A DNA stretch of 64,000 nt, taken from positions 1 to 64,000 of the forward strand of contig NC_003063.2 of assembly GCF_000092025.1 (NCBI RefSeq), in the 5' to 3' direction. Below the pieces are notes generated by a model. It saw only the letters and a program-made list of their open reading frames with translations. It did not search any database and had not been told where the DNA came from. Positions 1 to 8,939 of this stretch are shown here, piece after piece (position 1 is the first letter of the stretch; every line of letters begins with the position of its first letter). This DNA comes from Agrobacterium fabrum str. C58 (lineage in GTDB: Bacteria; Pseudomonadota; Alphaproteobacteria; Rhizobiales; Rhizobiaceae). The position numbers and the translations under genes are program-made.

Positions 1-368
1 TGATATTGTTATTATGATCGATCGCCACTCAAATCTGAACTCCACTCCAATCAAACCCATCTCGCTCATATAGTTTCCGCGCATAACGATTCTCCATTCA
101 AATCAGCAAATTCAACATAAAACTCATATATTTATGCGTAGTCGGCCCGCAATCCGCAAATTGCAGGTCAGTAAAATCAGTTTTGTCCGCAGATTCTCAT
201 CCGCCCTCATTCAAAAATATACAATCTAACAGCGCATATATTTTATATGTTTTGCGCTGGTTATTATATAAATATATGTTTGCAGAAGCCGCTCAGGTCG
301 CAACTCACCTGCCCTCCCCTCTTCCTATTGACCATCGAATCAAAACTCTCCTTCTGGTTGCGTAAATA

Positions 369-488
369 CTACTTCTTGAGCTTCCGATTTCGAAGCTTTG
401 CCCTGGCAAAAAGAGATCGTGCCAGCCTTCTCCTCATCAGGGCGGTATCTGCACGAGTAGCAAGGACGTACATTTCATAGAGACCCAT
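369..488 (-). CDS. Candidate 39-residue basic protein
   Basis: ATG at 488 (minus strand) preceded by an AGGAAAGG-like ribosome binding site; the frame ends in TAG at 369-371. The product is strongly basic, with Arg/Lys-rich second half ending LRNRKLKK, and has no signal peptide or membrane segment. I recognise no family. The RBS and sensible amino-acid make-up are the only support; it could be chance in an AT-rich stretch. Confidence 0.28.
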   Translation of the reverse strand: MGLYEMYVLATRADTALMRRRLARSLFARAKLRNRKLKK

Positions 489-583
489 TTGAACACACCT
501 TTCCTATCACGCGACGCAGCTGCGACCGTGTTGTGAACTCCATCTCTTTTTCCATCAGCCTTTCAGCTCGATGGGCATTGCAA

Positions 584-637
584 CGGGGCACTGAAAATTG
601 CCGCCTAGGGAAAATAAAGACACTTATCAGTGCCCCG
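584..637. repeat. Inverted repeat, 11-bp perfect arms
   Basis: Arm CGGGGCACTGA (584-594) and its exact reverse complement (627-637) enclose 32 bases. The arms are GC-rich inside AT-rich DNA. It could be a terminator-like stem or an insertion-sequence remnant; no transposase is adjacent and no T-run follows. Confidence 0.45.
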
Positions 638-942
638 CATCAGCGGTTTATGCCTGTCAGAGCGTGTCCTTCAGCCAATGCGTTTCGGAGAAATAGAAAG
701 GCCCACCACAAACCAGATTCCATCTCTCCTCCGGTCACGGCCAGAGGACTTTACCTGTCAGACCGCGAAATATGAGAGCGACGTCTTTCTCTCACAGCCG
801 GCGCTGGTTCAGTTTCAAAACAGGAATGTCTTCCTATTCATCGCCGAACAAGGAAGAAGTATAAACCAGAGAAAAAGGGTGGGGATGTGCGAGGAAATGA
901 AATAAACGAAATAAACCCGTAAAAAACTAACTGCCTACACCA

Positions 943-1656
943 CTATTCAAAAGCCACATCAAACGACTCGCCCGATCGTAATAAATCCAAGAGTCTAACC
1001 AATGAACCTTCATTGCCCCTACGGTCCATCCATTTCATAACTTCGCAAGCAGCAGCGCTGTATATGCCGACGTCCCCGATGCTAGCGCGCCGCCACCACT
1101 CATCGAGATCGGCTATCACCGCCCCGCTGACACCCTCTTTACACGAAAGTCTACCGGAAGGGTCAACGTTCAAATATCTACGATCTTGTGATGCGACCAC
1201 TGCTACCCCTTCATCAAACCAAATGGGGACAGACGACATATTATAAAAGCCTAGCCTAAAGCCAATCTCAATATGAGAAAGCTCATGAGCCAAAATGCCA
1301 GAGTTATTTCCATCACGATAGACAACAATAGCCCAATGCCCAAACGACGAAGCCTTCTCCCCACGTCTACCTAGGTACGTGGCGCAATTCTTGGACACGC
1401 ACAAAAATATTGCGGGTAGCGGAGCCTCAACCTCACCGTAGACCTCTCTCAATAACAAATGTGCGGCATCGAGATTACTCAAAATCTTATCTTTCTCAAG
1501 ATCCGCATTTAGGCTCGCGTCAATATAAATCCCCCCTTCAACCTCGACAAAACCAAAACAAGGCGGACAAACAACCGCGCCAAAGATCGGAAAAAAGTAA
1601 ATAAAAGCCGAAAATAAAAATATCAAAAAAGCCGATAATAAGAAAATATATTTCAT
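943..1656 (-). CDS. Membrane-anchored HExxH metallopeptidase-like protein
   Basis: The 237-residue product begins with a hydrophobic segment (about residues 4-28) that can act as signal anchor, so the rest is probably periplasmic. A zinc-binding HELSH motif lies at residues 124-128, followed by WFDEG at 146-150, whose Glu149 is well placed as third zinc ligand. This is the layout of gluzincin peptidases of the peptidase-MA type. Four cysteines could form disulfides. It sits alone, next to a decayed insertion sequence in AT-rich DNA. No partner gene indicates a substrate. Peptidase activity is inferred only from the motif. Confidence 0.6.
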   Translation of the reverse strand: MKYIFLLSAFLIFLFSAFIYFFPIFGAVVCPPCFGFVEVEGGIYIDASLNADLEKDKILSNLDAAHLLLREVYGEVEAPLPAIFLCVSKNCATYLGRRGEKASSFGHWAIVVYRDGNNSGILAHELSHIEIGFRLGFYNMSSVPIWFDEGVAVVASQDRRYLNVDPSGRLSCKEGVSGAVIADLDEWWRRASIGDVGIYSAAACEVMKWMDRRGNEGSLVRLLDLLRSGESFDVAFE

Positions 1657-1744
1657 GAATTATCCATTATCAAAACATTGCCAAAATCAATTCTCCAAAT
1701 ATTATTGCAAGTACTCTTAAATTCCTCTTTGTGAGCAGCCATAA

Positions 1745-2516
1745 CTAGGCCGTGGACTCGTTATGACGGAGTACGATGCGAATGCAAGCTAGCTTCGTCA
1801 TTGCGAGAAACGTCATTCCAAGTTTGTCGTATCGGGTTGCAACCCGTCTGAAGTATTTGAGCTTGTTAAGAAGCGCTCATGAGGTTGCGCTTTTTTGTAC
1901 AGCCAAGGGCTGAAGACGATTGCCTCCTTTTGATTAGACTTTCGCGGAATATTAGCCCACGAGCGTTGCGCGCTCATCTTTGAGCGTAGCCAGTTGGCAT
2001 CATATGCATTGTCCGCAAGAAGCATCGCACCTGACGGAAAGATTATCGAGTAGTTCGCCCGCTGCCGTAAGGTCATGGGCATGACCGGGTGTAATGGCAA
2101 TCTTGATTGGCAGCCCTTTTCCATCGGTTAAAGCATGGATTTTGGTTGTGAGACCGCCGCGACTTTTTCCAAGGCAGCGATCTGGGTGATCCGTCCTCAA
2201 TGTTGCCGCTGAATGATGTACGCGAATTGAAGTGCCGTCGATCATCGTGATCCGATCATGCGATGTGCTGGTGAGGCCGTCCATCATGCTGTCCCAGATT
2301 CCGGCTTTCATCCAGCGTCGGAAGCGATTGTAGCAGGTGATGTAGGGGGCCATAGCGCTGTGGCACCTCACGCCAAGGAGCACCCGATCGCAGAACCCAG
2401 AAAATGCCGTTCAGCGCGCGACGGTCATCAACACGAGGCACACCTCGCGGCTTGTTGGGCAACAGCGGCTGAATCACGCGCCACTCGTGGTCGGTCAGAT
2501 CGTATCGGCCCGTGAC
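1745..2516 (-). pseudogene. Decayed IS5-family (IS427-like) transposase
   Basis: Read on the minus strand, the IS5-family transposase is recognisable from RYDLTDHEWRVIQPLLPN (near 2510) through IDGTSIRVHH and CLGKSRGGLTTKIHAL to the C-terminal RVATRYDKL and RIVLRHNES stretches near 1750-1840. The frame is broken several times: near the YGP-TCYNRF junction (about 2350, where many IS427-group elements carry a natural frameshift), again near 2040, and near 1875-1905 where two single-base losses also bring in a stop. No good start codon remains. Terminal inverted repeats could not be identified. The element is a dead remnant, consistent with an island border. Confidence 0.85.
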
Positions 2517-2566
2517 GGCACTGAATCAGACGTTGATCGCTCTTGGAAGATGTATAGCCTTGCCGC

Positions 2567-2986
2567 ATGAAAGACAACCCTGAGATGCTCCTTCCAGATA
2601 CACTGCGATCTGCCGCTTGTCGCAGCGGCGGTGAATGGGGTTGGCAACCTGAAACAATATCTCTGGTTATCAATGAAGCCGAGAAATTAGGCCTTCTTAA
2701 CGTTGACGGGCCACTGCAATTCCTGCTGCCGGAAGCTACCTGCGAATGTTATTGGGTAGAGGTAAACACGTTGATGAGCGAGCCAGACGGTTTAACTTGG
2801 GCCGAGCGCGTCGCACTCTCCGCAACAACCGCACGACAGCAGATGGTTGATATCAGCCTTCGTTACGACTTTATCGAAGAAGGGCGAAAAGCGTTTGCCG
2901 ACTCTTTTGCAGCTTACGACGCTGCTGGTTGCAACGTCCGCGACCGCATGTGTTTTATTTGGTACTTACAGGCTGACCGCCCTTAA
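2567..2986 (+). CDS. Hypothetical protein, 139 residues
   Basis: A soluble, acidic, Trp-rich protein with no membrane segment. I do not recognise the family. It starts about 50 bases beyond the end of the transposase remnant, and the ribosome binding site is poor, so the true start may be downstream (for example the ATG at 2585) or the 5' end may have been lost to the insertion. Its balanced composition through 139 codons supports real coding. Confidence 0.45.
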   Translation: MKDNPEMLLPDTLRSAACRSGGEWGWQPETISLVINEAEKLGLLNVDGPLQFLLPEATCECYWVEVNTLMSEPDGLTWAERVALSATTARQQMVDISLRYDFIEEGRKAFADSFAAYDAAGCNVRDRMCFIWYLQADRP

Positions 2987-3392
2987 TCGCCTCGCCGCCC
3001 GTTTATGGGTTCACGGCTCAATATAGGTCAACCAGCGAGGGATGGGAAAGAATGAGGAAATAAAAAGTTCGCCATATAAAGCGGAGCAGGCGTAAATTAA
3101 GGAACAAATTGGCGTCAAGTAGCTGAAAAACAAAACGAATGAGAAACCACTACAGGCCCGGAGAACAACTAAAAATCCAAGTGATCAAACACGCAATGTC
3201 CCCTTTTTTGAGCGATAAAAGTCGTCAAGTCAGTAGTGACGCGAGAGACACCTTCTATCGCAAGGCATCAACCAACACCCTTGGGACGAAAATGACAATG
3301 CTCCCGCGTGACATCTTAAACCTCTACGAGATTCCTAACGTCAATATTTGAATTGATGGAAACGACACATGGTTTTCACTCTATTATTCTAT
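2987..3392. other. Intergenic, one doubtful 70-codon frame
   Basis: AT-rich spacer between a plus-strand hypothetical gene and the end of a minus-strand membrane gene. A frame at 3139-3351 encodes a basic 70-residue protein with no recognisable domain and no clear ribosome binding site. I see no terminator with a clear T-run. Confidence 0.3.
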
Positions 3393-4811
3393 TCATGAGT
3401 TCACGGAAGATAAACTAGTGGCTTCAGGACATACAGACTGCTGACTTTTAAACAGTTTCAACAAGTACCGCAAAATTGCCCGCCCCCGAACCAAGCGATA
3501 ATCGAGATCCAAACAGGTGTAACCTATCAACAAACCGGCCCAACACATAAAGGCGGCGTTGAAGTCCAGTTCCTCAAAAAAATAACCGCAAGTCAGTGTA
3601 ACTGCCACGTAAAGAAAAAAGCGCACCTTTCTATAACGAAACAACATATATGCGACTGAGGACACAACAAAAAAACCAACTAAAATACCCGAAGTAAAAG
3701 CAGTCGAAACAAAACCATTGTGAGGCGTCCCCAAGTTACTGAACGCATTCATTGCAGCCATCCTAGCGGCAAGTCCTATACCAAAAGGGTTATGGAGGGC
3801 CACTTGTATGCCATACCCGAGAGATTCAAGCCGTTCGAAAATATTCGAGCTAGCATTTTCGTCCTCAAGAAATCTCTTTGAGATCGCGCCATCGAGTAGA
3901 TCGAACGAGCCAAAGAAAATCACCATTGAGCCAATTAATGTTCCAATGCAGCCATAAACCAATGTCAAAGTTATTTTTCGGTTCGAGAACGAAGACATGT
4001 ACGATATCAGTCCTATCAATACGACCGTACCCATCCCGGATCTATTTAGTGTGGCGCTAAACGAAACAAGGTATATCGCTACAAATGATGCAAATATAAA
4101 AAAATTGCGACGCCTTTCCGTTAAAGACGCCGCAGCGGCAGCGGCTAGGGCAAACACTGGACCAGCTTCATTTCCGTGCGTCCACAGTCCGCCGGCTTTT
4201 TCGAAGCGAAGCAGAGGCGCATTGTAGTCGCCCTTTGCCGCTGCGTCAGCGACCGCTTCATAGTCAAACACAAGGGCGAGACCTATCTTCGTAAGAGTGT
4301 AAGGAACATACAAATCAATCAACAAAAAAATTGTCGTCGTCGCGAATCCTGCCAGGATTCCCCAACAAAACAAATCCAAGCACCCCTCACGGAGCAAAGC
4401 AAACGTAAAGGGAAGAAAATAAAGTAAATATAAAAATGTAAAGACAGACGAATATAGTTCGCCTTGCCGCCTATCGGTGAAAAAAAATAGACAGGTTAAG
4501 AATGCAAACATAATCGGAGCAATATGAGTCAAAATCAGCGCCGAATTAAATAGCCTTATATATACCAAATACAATATTGGCAGCGTCGATATGACTAACA
4601 TGTCTGTAATTCTAAGAAATGGCAATCCAAAGGCTGTCGGAATTACATTACACTGGGACAAGAAACCAAACAAAAATATATATAAACGGACAATACCTCG
4701 GGATACAATTATCCGCGTCGGATATAATGGTAAAGCTTCAATGAAGCTAGGTAGATCATTGTAACGCCGCAATTTGTTAAGCCTTCGTCGATGCAATTTG
4801 AAAAGCCTCAT
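3393..4811 (-). CDS. O-antigen polymerase/ligase-like membrane protein (Wzy/WaaL type)
   Basis: The 472-residue polytopic membrane protein has hydrophobic segments from about residue 40 almost to the end, broken by a large loop around residues 185-225 and a second around 300-350. The second loop contains GTPHNGF, typical of the O-antigen ligase/polymerase superfamily (PF04932-like), where polymerases and ligases carry a conserved HNG/HNxxL element. Such proteins join lipid-linked oligosaccharides at the periplasmic face. The short gene 4831-5085 lies just upstream on the same strand, and an acyltransferase gene is nearby. Polymerase versus ligase cannot be told from sequence alone. Confidence 0.65.
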   Translation of the reverse strand: MRLFKLHRRRLNKLRRYNDLPSFIEALPLYPTRIIVSRGIVRLYIFLFGFLSQCNVIPTAFGLPFLRITDMLVISTLPILYLVYIRLFNSALILTHIAPIMFAFLTCLFFFTDRRQGELYSSVFTFLYLLYFLPFTFALLREGCLDLFCWGILAGFATTTIFLLIDLYVPYTLTKIGLALVFDYEAVADAAAKGDYNAPLLRFEKAGGLWTHGNEAGPVFALAAAAAASLTERRRNFFIFASFVAIYLVSFSATLNRSGMGTVVLIGLISYMSSFSNRKITLTLVYGCIGTLIGSMVIFFGSFDLLDGAISKRFLEDENASSNIFERLESLGYGIQVALHNPFGIGLAARMAAMNAFSNLGTPHNGFVSTAFTSGILVGFFVVSSVAYMLFRYRKVRFFLYVAVTLTCGYFFEELDFNAAFMCWAGLLIGYTCLDLDYRLVRGRAILRYLLKLFKSQQSVCPEATSLSSVNS

Positions 4812-4830
4812 GCAATAATGCTATGACGTC

Positions 4831-5085
4831 TCACCAAGCTAGATCGCAAAACATCTCTTCTTTTTCTTCCTCGTTTAAGGCCCGGTATTCATAGTTGTTG
4901 GCCTCGCCTCGCCGCATGACCACACGAGTCAGCCTTTCCCCATCCACCGAAGTTACAGGAAAAAAAACGTGCACACGTATCCATTCGTCGGGTTGGCGCC
5001 ACCGCTTGTTGTTTTTAAATAATGCAGCTATCGTCAGAAACTTGCGATAGAAAAATGACGGCACAACGAGTGCACTCATTGTCAT
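4831..5085 (-). CDS. Small hypothetical protein, 84 residues
   Basis: Soluble 84-residue protein, acidic at the C-terminus, with no recognised domain. It ends 19 bases before the start of the Wzy-like gene on the same strand, so the two are probably cotranscribed. A second in-frame ATG at 5079 is an alternative start. No function can be proposed beyond association with the glycan gene. Confidence 0.45.
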   Translation of the reverse strand: MTMSALVVPSFFYRKFLTIAALFKNNKRWRQPDEWIRVHVFFPVTSVDGERLTRVVMRRGEANNYEYRALNEEEKEEMFCDLAW

Positions 5086-5509
5086 TCCAATCTTTTAAAA
5101 AAAATATCAAAAATATCAAAAAAAACTTTTACTCTAGGAATCCACTCTAATCAAGAACCCTCGCGTCGCTAGGGCTGTTGCCGCGGGTCCATCATTCTCA
5201 GCTTGCAAATTCATTAGAAATTTGTGTACCTCTTCAGGAAAAGGATTTTGCTTCTTGGCAGCCGTCCAACCATTTACTTTTTGCGCGCCACCATTTCAGT
5301 TTCATAAAAGTCACCAGTCAGACTATCTCCTTCAAGGCAGTTCTTGAAGTAGGCGTGACGACAATTGATTAGATAAAAAATTTCTGAGAATAGGGCTTTA
5401 GAGAGTAATAGAACAACTTCGTCCCACTATAATATCAAATTAGAGCAATATTTTAGACCGATAGGTTACTATTCGATAATTTTCTACGACGGTATTTTGA
5501 GGCCATAAA
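5086..5509. other. AT-rich divergent promoter region
   Basis: This 424-base spacer separates the minus-strand 84-residue gene from the plus-strand acyltransferase and must hold both promoters. Very AT-rich, with A-runs at 5095-5125. A 64-codon frame at 5178-5372 shows nothing recognisable and I do not call it. Confidence 0.45.
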
Positions 5510-6577
5510 ATGATTATCAATCTGCAGGCTTTGAGAGCAGTGGCGGCTTTCCTAGTATTCTTTCATCATTTCTTACCCTACGTAGATCGTTTGTTTCCGG
5601 GGGCCAAAGTCTATGAATTCGGAGCCGCCGGGGTTGATATATTTTTCGTTCTCAGTGGATTCATTATGGTGTTGACCACGTTCGGGAAAGACAGAGACCC
5701 GGCAAAATTCTTCTTAAACCGAATTATTCGTATCGTTCCTATATACTGGATAATGACGTTGGCTATCGTAGCCCTGTTCCTCATTGGGTTTCGCCCCATT
5801 GGCGTGATCGATCTGCAACTCAGCTACATTTGGAAATCTCTTTTCTTTATCCCATTCACGCGCAACGGCCTGTGGGAGCCAATTTTGTCTGTTGGTTGGA
5901 CGCTGAATTTTGAAATTTTCTTCTATTCGCTGTTTGCTTTGCTACTTTTTGTTCCTAATTTCGGAATGAGAATAGCGCTTTTGGTAACAATTCTGATTTG
6001 CCTGGCTAGTTCAGGAATAATTCTCGCGAAAAACCCATATCTAGAATATTATACCAGCCCAGTAATCCTTGATTTTGCCATAGGAGCAGCATTTGGTGCT
6101 TTTTATGTTTCGAGACGCGAAAATTCTCCTTCAGCCAATCCAACAATTGCTTGGATTTTAATTGCCAGTGGAGCACTTATTATTGCTGTCACGGGCAACG
6201 GTTTGGGTCTAAGTTATAGTAACAATATATTTCGACCAATGACTTGGGGATTAGCTGGTTTAATGCTTATCTCCGGGTGCGTATTCCTTGAGGAAAACGG
6301 CTTGGTTGCGCGAAATAGACTCGTTATCCACCTTGGAAACGCAAGTTATTCAATCTATCTCGTTCACAATTTAATGATTCAAGTTTCTGAAAAAGCGGTA
6401 GGTCTATTTTTTACGCCCGGCTTAGTCGCACTAGGGATAATGGCTCTATGTGCTTTAGCGCTCACCACCATATTTGGGTTGGCCTCCTATAAATTCATTG
6501 AGTATCCTATAAATCAAGGTTATCGCCGAATAACGATCAAGAAACAGAGTATAAAGGAGCTCGGATTTCGGATATAG
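5510..6577 (+). CDS. Acyltransferase-3 family membrane protein (ExoZ/OafA-like)
   Basis: The 355-residue protein begins with LQALRAVAAFLVFFHH, followed by GAAGVDIFFVLSGFIM, the two signatures of the acyltransferase-3 family (PF01757); the His pair at residues 20-21 matches the family's catalytic region. About ten hydrophobic segments follow. Such enzymes transfer acyl groups, often acetyl, to sugars of exopolysaccharide or O-antigen at the cytoplasmic membrane. There is no C-terminal SGNH domain, so it resembles the short ExoZ-like form. Composition is AT-rich like the Wzy-like gene. It ends 26 bases before the end of the convergent SRPBCC gene, where the GC-rich backbone begins. Confidence 0.85.
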   Translation: MIINLQALRAVAAFLVFFHHFLPYVDRLFPGAKVYEFGAAGVDIFFVLSGFIMVLTTFGKDRDPAKFFLNRIIRIVPIYWIMTLAIVALFLIGFRPIGVIDLQLSYIWKSLFFIPFTRNGLWEPILSVGWTLNFEIFFYSLFALLLFVPNFGMRIALLVTILICLASSGIILAKNPYLEYYTSPVILDFAIGAAFGAFYVSRRENSPSANPTIAWILIASGALIIAVTGNGLGLSYSNNIFRPMTWGLAGLMLISGCVFLEENGLVARNRLVIHLGNASYSIYLVHNLMIQVSEKAVGLFFTPGLVALGIMALCALALTTIFGLASYKFIEYPINQGYRRITIKKQSIKELGFRI

Positions 6578-6603
6578 AAAATGTCGATGCAGGATCGGTC
6601 CAT

Positions 6604-7527
6604 TTAAAAAAACTTGGCGAAGCGCTCCAGTTTGCCCAGCGTTTGCTGACCCAGCTCCACGGCGCCGAAACCCTTCGCTTGCTGGAACTCGGCGTCCGTG
6701 CTGAACACCATGCCCAGCACAACTTTCGTCGCGCCATCCTGATCTTCGAAGGAGGCCCAGGCATCGGCATGTTTCGGACCGTTTTCGCCCCACAGCAGCG
6801 TATAGGCAAGCCGCTCTTCAGGCCGGATCTCGACATAACGATGATGGTTCGGGAAGACTGTGCCGTCAGGGCCGATCATGTCAAAGACCCATTCGCCGCC
6901 GGTGCGCAGATCAATCCTCTTCGTGCGGCAGGAAAAGCCTTCAGGGCCCCACCATTGCGGCAGCGTCTTCTCGTTCATCCAGGCTTTCCAGACGATGTTT
7001 CGCGGCACCTTTATCACTCGTTCCAGCACCATGGTCCGCCCGGCCACGCTGGCCAGATTGTTGAGACCCGCGCCGAAACCTTCGTGATAGCCATCGCGCA
7101 TATCCCTGGCCAGAGAGGAAAGCTGCACCGTTACGGTCAAGCGGCTCCGCTCTTCCGCAGACTGAAAATCGGCAGTGACCAGCGCTGCCGACTGGGTTAC
7201 GCCGCCGGATGAGACCACCTCGTAATTCACGCTGCGGCGGGTTGGCTGCAGCTCCAGCCAGCCGCATTCACAGCGAATATCCGGCTGGCCGGCGACCTTG
7301 CAGAGCGACACTTCGCGACCGCCCAGCCTGCTGTCCGCCTCCAGGAACTCCACGGTGACCGAGGGTGAGGGAGAAGCCCACACCGCCCGGGCGGCGGGTG
7401 ACAGCCAGACCTGCCAGAGAGCCGATAGCGGAACGGCAATTTCCCGTTCAAAGCTGAGCGTCGCAAAACCGTCTTGTGGCTGATGCGGTTCAGCGTGTGC
7501 GCTTTGTTGACCCGGTTTCGTTGTCAT
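6604..7527 (-). CDS. Tandem SRPBCC (AHSA1-like) domain protein
   Basis: 307 residues containing two START/Bet-v-1-like domains of the AHSA1 family. The first starts around residue 25 (REIAVPLSALWQVWLSP), the second around residue 165 (VLERVIKVPRNIVWKAWMN) with the WWGPEGF motif typical of the family. These form hydrophobic cavities that bind small lipophilic molecules; the ligand is unknown. The start codon overlaps the end of the upstream ArsR gene by four bases, a common pairing in which the ArsR protein controls the operon. The tandem arrangement is longer than the usual single-domain ~150-residue form. Confidence 0.85.
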   Translation of the reverse strand: MTTKPGQQSAHAEPHQPQDGFATLSFEREIAVPLSALWQVWLSPAARAVWASPSPSVTVEFLEADSRLGGREVSLCKVAGQPDIRCECGWLELQPTRRSVNYEVVSSGGVTQSAALVTADFQSAEERSRLTVTVQLSSLARDMRDGYHEGFGAGLNNLASVAGRTMVLERVIKVPRNIVWKAWMNEKTLPQWWGPEGFSCRTKRIDLRTGGEWVFDMIGPDGTVFPNHHRYVEIRPEERLAYTLLWGENGPKHADAWASFEDQDGATKVVLGMVFSTDAEFQQAKGFGAVELGQQTLGKLERFAKFF

Positions 7528-7880
7528 TCGGAATCCTCCTTCATGGCCTGCATTGCAAATGCCTCCAGCCGGTCAAGCCGGCTCTCCCACATCGCCCGCT
7601 GCTCATCGAGCCACGTGCATACCGGCTCCAGCGCCTCCGGCACGATGGCGCAGGTGCGCACCCGACCATCCTTGGACGTGATGATCAACCCCGCCTCCTC
7701 CAGCACGGAAAGGTGCCGCATGACCGTGGGCAGACGCAGCCCCGTGGGAGCGGACAGCTCCATGACCGGTGCCGGCCCGCCGCCGAGGCGCGCCAGAATC
7801 GCCCGCCGCGTCGGATCGGCCAGAGCCTGGAAGATCAGTGAAAGTTCGCGATGATGCTTAGTCATATTGCTAACTATCAT
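7524..7880 (-). CDS. ArsR-family transcriptional regulator
   Basis: 118-residue winged-helix protein opening with FQALADPTRRAILARL, the standard first helix of ArsR/SmtB regulators, then a recognition helix region around LRLPTVMRHLSVLEEAGLI. The metal-binding CxC of ArsR is absent, placing it in the non-metal subgroup usually found with AHSA1 proteins. It overlaps the SRPBCC gene by four bases (translational coupling). An inverted repeat at 7904-7929, 24 bases upstream of the start, is a likely autoregulatory operator. ATG at 7865 is an alternative start. Confidence 0.88.
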   Translation of the reverse strand: MIVSNMTKHHRELSLIFQALADPTRRAILARLGGGPAPVMELSAPTGLRLPTVMRHLSVLEEAGLIITSKDGRVRTCAIVPEALEPVCTWLDEQRAMWESRLDRLEAFAMQAMKEDSE

Positions 7881-7903
7881 GCTTCATCGTGGCGGAGCAA
7901 GGG

Positions 7904-7929
7904 AAAACTTAGCAAATCAACTAAGTTTT
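7904..7929. promoter_or_regulatory. Inverted repeat, likely ArsR operator
   Basis: Perfect 9-bp arms AAAACTTAG and CTAAGTTTT separated by 8 bases, immediately upstream of the arsR-type gene. Position and symmetry fit an autoregulatory operator. Confidence 0.6.
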
Positions 7930-8139
7930 ATCGGCAGGAATGATCTCCGGGTATGAGATGCCTTAGTGTCGCCCAGACGTTTCACCTCCGCTCCTTAAGG
8001 ATGGCCATCGGGGTGATGAAATCGTTGAGGCTGGGCGAGCTTAACGTTCACCATCGTCAAATCGATGAGTCCACCATTGCGTACACTCCATCTCATCGAC
8101 ACCGTAAGGCGCTCATATATAGGGATAATCCCAGGCCTC

Positions 8140-8731
8140 CTAACGCAGGGGCTTGAGAAAATCGTTGACTGCGCGGTACGCCGCGGGCACCCGCCTGGAA
8201 AACGACGCCTCCTTCGTAGGGATGGAGGACAATCTCGTCTCCCAGCACGTCTCTTGCTTTCTCTAAGCCACCGACCCGCGCCAGCAGTTCATCGTTGATG
8301 GCTGTCAACCAATTCACGTCTCGGATCACATCGGTGCGACGCAATATTTCCAACGTGAAATTGCTGCCATCTTCGTAAAGAAGGCCTGGAAACCGACGAA
8401 ACAAAGGATATGCTTTTTCAGTCGCACCTGCCGCATAGGAACAGAAGAAAAGCGACATGCCGGACACTGCATAAAAAACCCGAAGATCGCGGCAAGCATC
8501 AACAAAGAGGCGAACCATGCCGGTTGGATTGCGTGATAATTCCGATAGCCGCGCCTGATACATCAGCCGCCCGTTACCACCGCGGTATCCGACGCTCGGA
8601 AGAAGGACAGTGAAGTAGTCGTGAATCGGATCGGTCGAACGCAACGCCTGCTTTGGCATGTGCCTGATATAGAAGCTCGCGGTCTCTGCCTCGTCAAAAT
8701 ATTCATCTTGTGACAGATAATTCGCGACGTC
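8140..8731 (-). pseudogene. Decayed type VI immunity-like gene (DUF3396/TsiV)
   Basis: The minus-strand frame between about 8731 and 8180 reads as a DUF3396 (type VI secretion immunity) protein: blocks such as IRDVNWLTAINDELL and LHPYEGGVVFQAG are typical. After FQAG the family ending, AYRAVNDFLKPLR with stop at 8140-8142, continues in another frame with the intervening residues missing. The N-terminal part of the family is also absent, replaced by an unrelated stretch up to 8836. The gene has lost both ends and is probably non-functional. No effector or T6SS gene is in the window. It is most likely an orphan immunity relic. Confidence 0.7.
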
Positions 8732-8939
8732 ATGGCGCAGCGACGACGACGTGCGAAACGCCCTGCTGCAGGCAGCCGGCATGATCCGCGACCTGCATAT
8801 CGTCCTCGACAGCAAAACCGAAATCAGCCTCGTCAAGCCAGCCAGTTGAAAGCATTGCGGCTCGCCTGACCTCAGGCGAAGAGCGCGAAACTACTTCGAA
8901 AACCGAAGTCGGCTCACAAGTGCTAAGGCCCGCGCATTC

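Larger units (their letters stand above)
1..942. other. AT-rich region without a convincing long gene
   Basis: No open frame here looks coding: several short overlapping frames exist on the plus strand, none with a recognisable domain or good ribosome binding site. Composition is markedly AT-rich compared with the sequence after about 6600. It holds one candidate small minus-strand gene (369-488) and an 11-bp inverted repeat (584-637). It may be the edge of an acquired segment. Confidence 0.5.

Noticed and set aside
3139..3351. 70-codon plus-strand frame
   Set aside because: No RBS or family; not called as a gene.
5178..5372. 64-codon plus-strand frame in the divergent promoter region
   Set aside because: No RBS, no family and AT-rich promoter-like DNA.
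8751..8849. Plus-strand 32-codon fragment from GTG ending KPAS, opposite the immunity-like pseudogene
   Set aside because: Reads smoothly and may be the C-terminal tail of a lost gene, but there is no RBS, no recognisable family and it is too short to support.
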